Source: Arthrobacter sp. (lineage in GTDB: Bacteria; Actinomycetota; Actinomycetes; Actinomycetales; Micrococcaceae). From it: 16,392 nucleotides of DNA. Of the stretch, positions 14,566 to 16,392 are shown one piece after another; position 1 is the first letter of the stretch; every line of letters begins with the position of its first letter. The translations under genes and the position numbers were made by a program. Under the pieces are notes generated by a model. It was not told where the DNA came from. It worked only from the letters and a program-made list of their open reading frames with translations, and made no database searches. The stretch spans positions 1 through 16,392 of the forward strand of contig JAODMS010000132.1 in NCBI GenBank assembly GCA_025464925.1, given 5' to 3'.

Positions 14566-15317
14566 GGACCCTCGGCGTCGACCTTGCCGCCGCGACCAAG
14601 AAAACAGCAGTGGCGGTCCTGGAGTGGGCCGGCGGGGCTGCCCGTCTTGAGTACCTGGCCCTGGATGTGGGAGACCAGGAGATCGGAGAACTGTTCGGCG
14701 CCGCTTCCCTGACCGGAATTGACTGTCCGCTGGGCTGGCCGGACGCCTTCCTACCCTTTCTGGCGGGGCACCTGAACTTCGATGCCTCTCCGGTGCTGGA
14801 CCATGACGGGATCGAGGGCCGCCGGCTGCTGGCCTACCGGGACACGGACCGGTTTGTCACCGGTCACACCGGCCTGATCCCGCTCAGCGTCTCCGCAGAC
14901 CGGCTGGCCCACCCCGCCATGAGGTGCGCCGTGATCCAGGCAAAGATCTCGCTGGACCACGGTCCCCAGGCCAGGGACGGCAGCGGCCGGCTTGCCGAGG
15001 TCTACCCGGCAGCTTCCCTGAAATCCTGGGGCCTGCTGACCCGGGGTTACAAGGGGCGTGGCGGAGCGGAAACGGAGCGCCTGGCCCTGATCCTTGACGG
15101 CCTGACCCAGGCCGCACCCTGGCTGGACCTGGCCGGACACGACGACCGGCTGGCCGGCTCCGATGACATGTTCGATGCGCTCATCGCCTCCCTGACCGCG
15201 CGGGCAGTCGCCCTGGGCAGAAGCCTGCGTCCCGCTGACGGCCAGGCCAGGGCTGCCCGCACCGAGGGCTGGATCCATCTGCCCACCGGAGGTCTGCACG
15301 AGCTCAACGGCGTCTAG
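14562..15317 (+). CDS. DUF429 domain protein (RNase H-like fold, predicted nuclease)
   Basis: A 251-residue protein from GTG 14562, with GGAGG 6 nt before the start. It opens MRTLGVDLAA, with the first acidic residue (D7) on the initial strand. GIDCPLGWP (D54) is on a second strand, EVYPAASLKSWG (E146) in the middle, and DDMFDALIASLTA (D205) on the C-terminal helix. That spacing of acidic residues fits the DUF429 family, predicted from structure to share the RNase H-like nuclease fold. A conserved-looking EGWIHLPTG closes the protein. No experimental function is assigned to the family that I know of. It follows the esterase by 63 bp and probably has its own promoter. It converges on the phosphoketolase gene with a 14-bp gap. 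Confidence 0.85.
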   Translation: MRTLGVDLAAATKKTAVAVLEWAGGAARLEYLALDVGDQEIGELFGAASLTGIDCPLGWPDAFLPFLAGHLNFDASPVLDHDGIEGRRLLAYRDTDRFVTGHTGLIPLSVSADRLAHPAMRCAVIQAKISLDHGPQARDGSGRLAEVYPAASLKSWGLLTRGYKGRGGAETERLALILDGLTQAAPWLDLAGHDDRLAGSDDMFDALIASLTARAVALGRSLRPADGQARAARTEGWIHLPTGGLHELNGV

Positions 15318-15331
15318 ACACAACGCGGCGG

Positions 15332-16392
15332 CTAATCAAGCCTCAGCGACCAGTTCCGGATCTCTTCTGGGTCTTCCCCGTGCTCCCGGGTGTGGTCTCG
15401 TGCCCGCATCCGGCGGTCCTGCAGGGACTGGCGCAGCAGCGAGTGTTTCTCGGACAGCCCCGGGACCCTGTCGATCGCGTCGATGGCCAGCTGGAAGCGG
15501 TCGATCCCGTTGAGCATGGCCATGTCGAACGGGGTCGTGGTGGTGCCCTCCTCCTTGTATCCGCGCACATGCAGCCCCTCCTGGTTCGTGCGCCGATACG
15601 TCAGCCGGTGTATCAGCGACGGGTAGCCGTGATAGGCGAAGATGACAGGCTTGTCCGGGGTGAAGATCCCGTCGAAGTCGGGCGCCGAGAGCCCGTGCGG
15701 ATGCTGACTGGCGTCGCTGAGCCGCATCAGGTCCACCACGTTGACCACCCGGACCTTCAGCCCGGGCACGCCCGCCTTCAGCAGCCGGGCTGCGGCGACC
15801 GTTTCCACCGTGGGGACGTCGCCCGCGCAGGCAAGAACGACGTCGGGCTCCTCGCCGGGGACTTCCGAGCCGGCAAACTCCCAGATCCCCACGCCGCGGC
15901 GGCAATGGTGCGAGGCTTCCGCCGGGGCCAGCCAGGTCGGACTCGGCTGCTTGCCGCTGACCACGACGTTGACGAGGTCCCGGGAGCCAAGGCAGTGCTC
16001 CATGACGGCCAGCAGCGTATTGGCGTCCGGCGGCAGGTAGACCCGGATGACCTCGGGCTTTTTCGTCATCACGTGGTCGATGAAACCGGGGTCCTGATGC
16101 GAGAAGCCGTTGTGGTCCTGCTGCCACACATGGGAGGAGAGCAGGTAGTTCAATGAGGCCACCGGCTGGCGCCACGGCAGTTGGCGGGAGACCTTGAGCC
16201 ATTTGGCGTGCTGGTTGAACATCGAGTCGACGATGTGGATGAAGGCCTCGTAGCAGTTGAAGACCCCGTGCCGCCCGGTGAGGAGGTAGCCTTCCAGCCA
16301 GCCCTGGCAGAGGTGCTCGCTGAGCACCTCCATCACCCGGCCGGCGCGCGCGAGGTGCTCGTCGACGTCGTCGATCCGGTACTGCCAGACCT
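15332..16392 (-). CDS. Phosphoketolase, C-terminal part (runs off right edge)
   Basis: The frame is open from the right edge (reading [22 protein letters not shown]) to TAG 15332-15334, giving about 352 of the usual 790-820 residues. It includes [58 protein letters not shown] and [16 protein letters not shown], all strongly characteristic of D-xylulose-5-phosphate / D-fructose-6-phosphate phosphoketolase. This thiamine-diphosphate enzyme yields acetyl phosphate plus glyceraldehyde-3-phosphate or erythrose-4-phosphate. The part seen covers the PYR domain and the C-terminal domain; the PP domain lies outside. The substrate preference (Xu5P only or dual) cannot be judged. The apparent GTG-ATG at 16336 is internal, not a start. 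The symbol xfp or xpkA would depend on the organism's naming. Confidence 0.95.
   Translation of the reverse strand, partial: VWQYRIDDVDEHLARAGRVMEVLSEHLCQGWLEGYLLTGRHGVFNCYEAFIHIVDSMFNQHAKWLKVSRQLPWRQPVASLNYLLSSHVWQQDHNGFSHQDPGFIDHVMTKKPEVIRVYLPPDANTLLAVMEHCLGSRDLVNVVVSGKQPSPTWLAPAEASHHCRRGVGIWEFAGSEVPGEEPDVVLACAGDVPTVETVAAARLLKAGVPGLKVRVVNVVDLMRLSDASQHPHGLSAPDFDGIFTPDKPVIFAYHGYPSLIHRLTYRRTNQEGLHVRGYKEEGTTTTPFDMAMLNGIDRFQLAIDAIDRVPGLSEKHSLLRQSLQDRRMRARDHTREHGEDPEEIRNWSLRLD

Overview
The window reads as a chromosomal housekeeping segment of a high-GC Gram-positive actinobacterium. Protein sequences, start-codon use (many GTG) and gene order best fit the Micrococcaceae (Arthrobacter/Pseudarthrobacter type); the genus is an inference from remembered protein similarity. 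I see no tRNA or rRNA gene, CRISPR array, insertion sequence or phage gene. Coding density is very high and no gap exceeds about 212 bp.

Left block, minus strand (about 1-7735, transcribed right to left): ftsH, folE, folP, folB, folK, a DUF3180 membrane protein, two bacterial-PH-domain membrane proteins, and the 5' part of a Rossmann/DUF2520 gene that runs off the left edge. From folB onward each gene overlaps the next by 4 to 20 bp, so this looks like one translationally coupled operon. It combines membrane proteolysis (FtsH), four steps of tetrahydrofolate synthesis (GTP to 7,8-dihydropteroate) and uncharacterised membrane proteins. The same order, ftsH-folE-folP-folB-folK-DUF3180-...-DUF2520-panC, is known from mycobacteria, so panC is expected just off the left edge.

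Middle block, minus strand (7948-12371): dacB (D-Ala-D-Ala carboxypeptidase), a zincin-type metalloprotease of the DUF2342 / F420-associated family, tilS (tRNA-Ile lysidine synthase) and hpt (hypoxanthine phosphoribosyltransferase). A 212-bp gap holding the ftsH leader separates it from the left block.

Right block: ppa (inorganic pyrophosphatase) diverges from dacB across a 141-bp promoter region and ends at a strong hairpin. Beyond it lies a more accessory-looking plus-strand pair, a type-B carboxylesterase and a DUF429 protein. The DUF429 gene is preceded by a possible 13-codon leaderless mini-ORF. The C-terminal part of a phosphoketolase enters from the right edge, convergent with DUF429.

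I found no clearly new multi-gene system. The most interesting signals are small and at gene starts: a hairpin that would correct the Shine-Dalgarno spacing of ftsH, the mini-ORF coupled to DUF429, a hairpin abutting the start of the large PH-domain gene, repeated ERP-stop gene junctions, and a four-fold PH-type motif across two adjacent membrane-protein genes.
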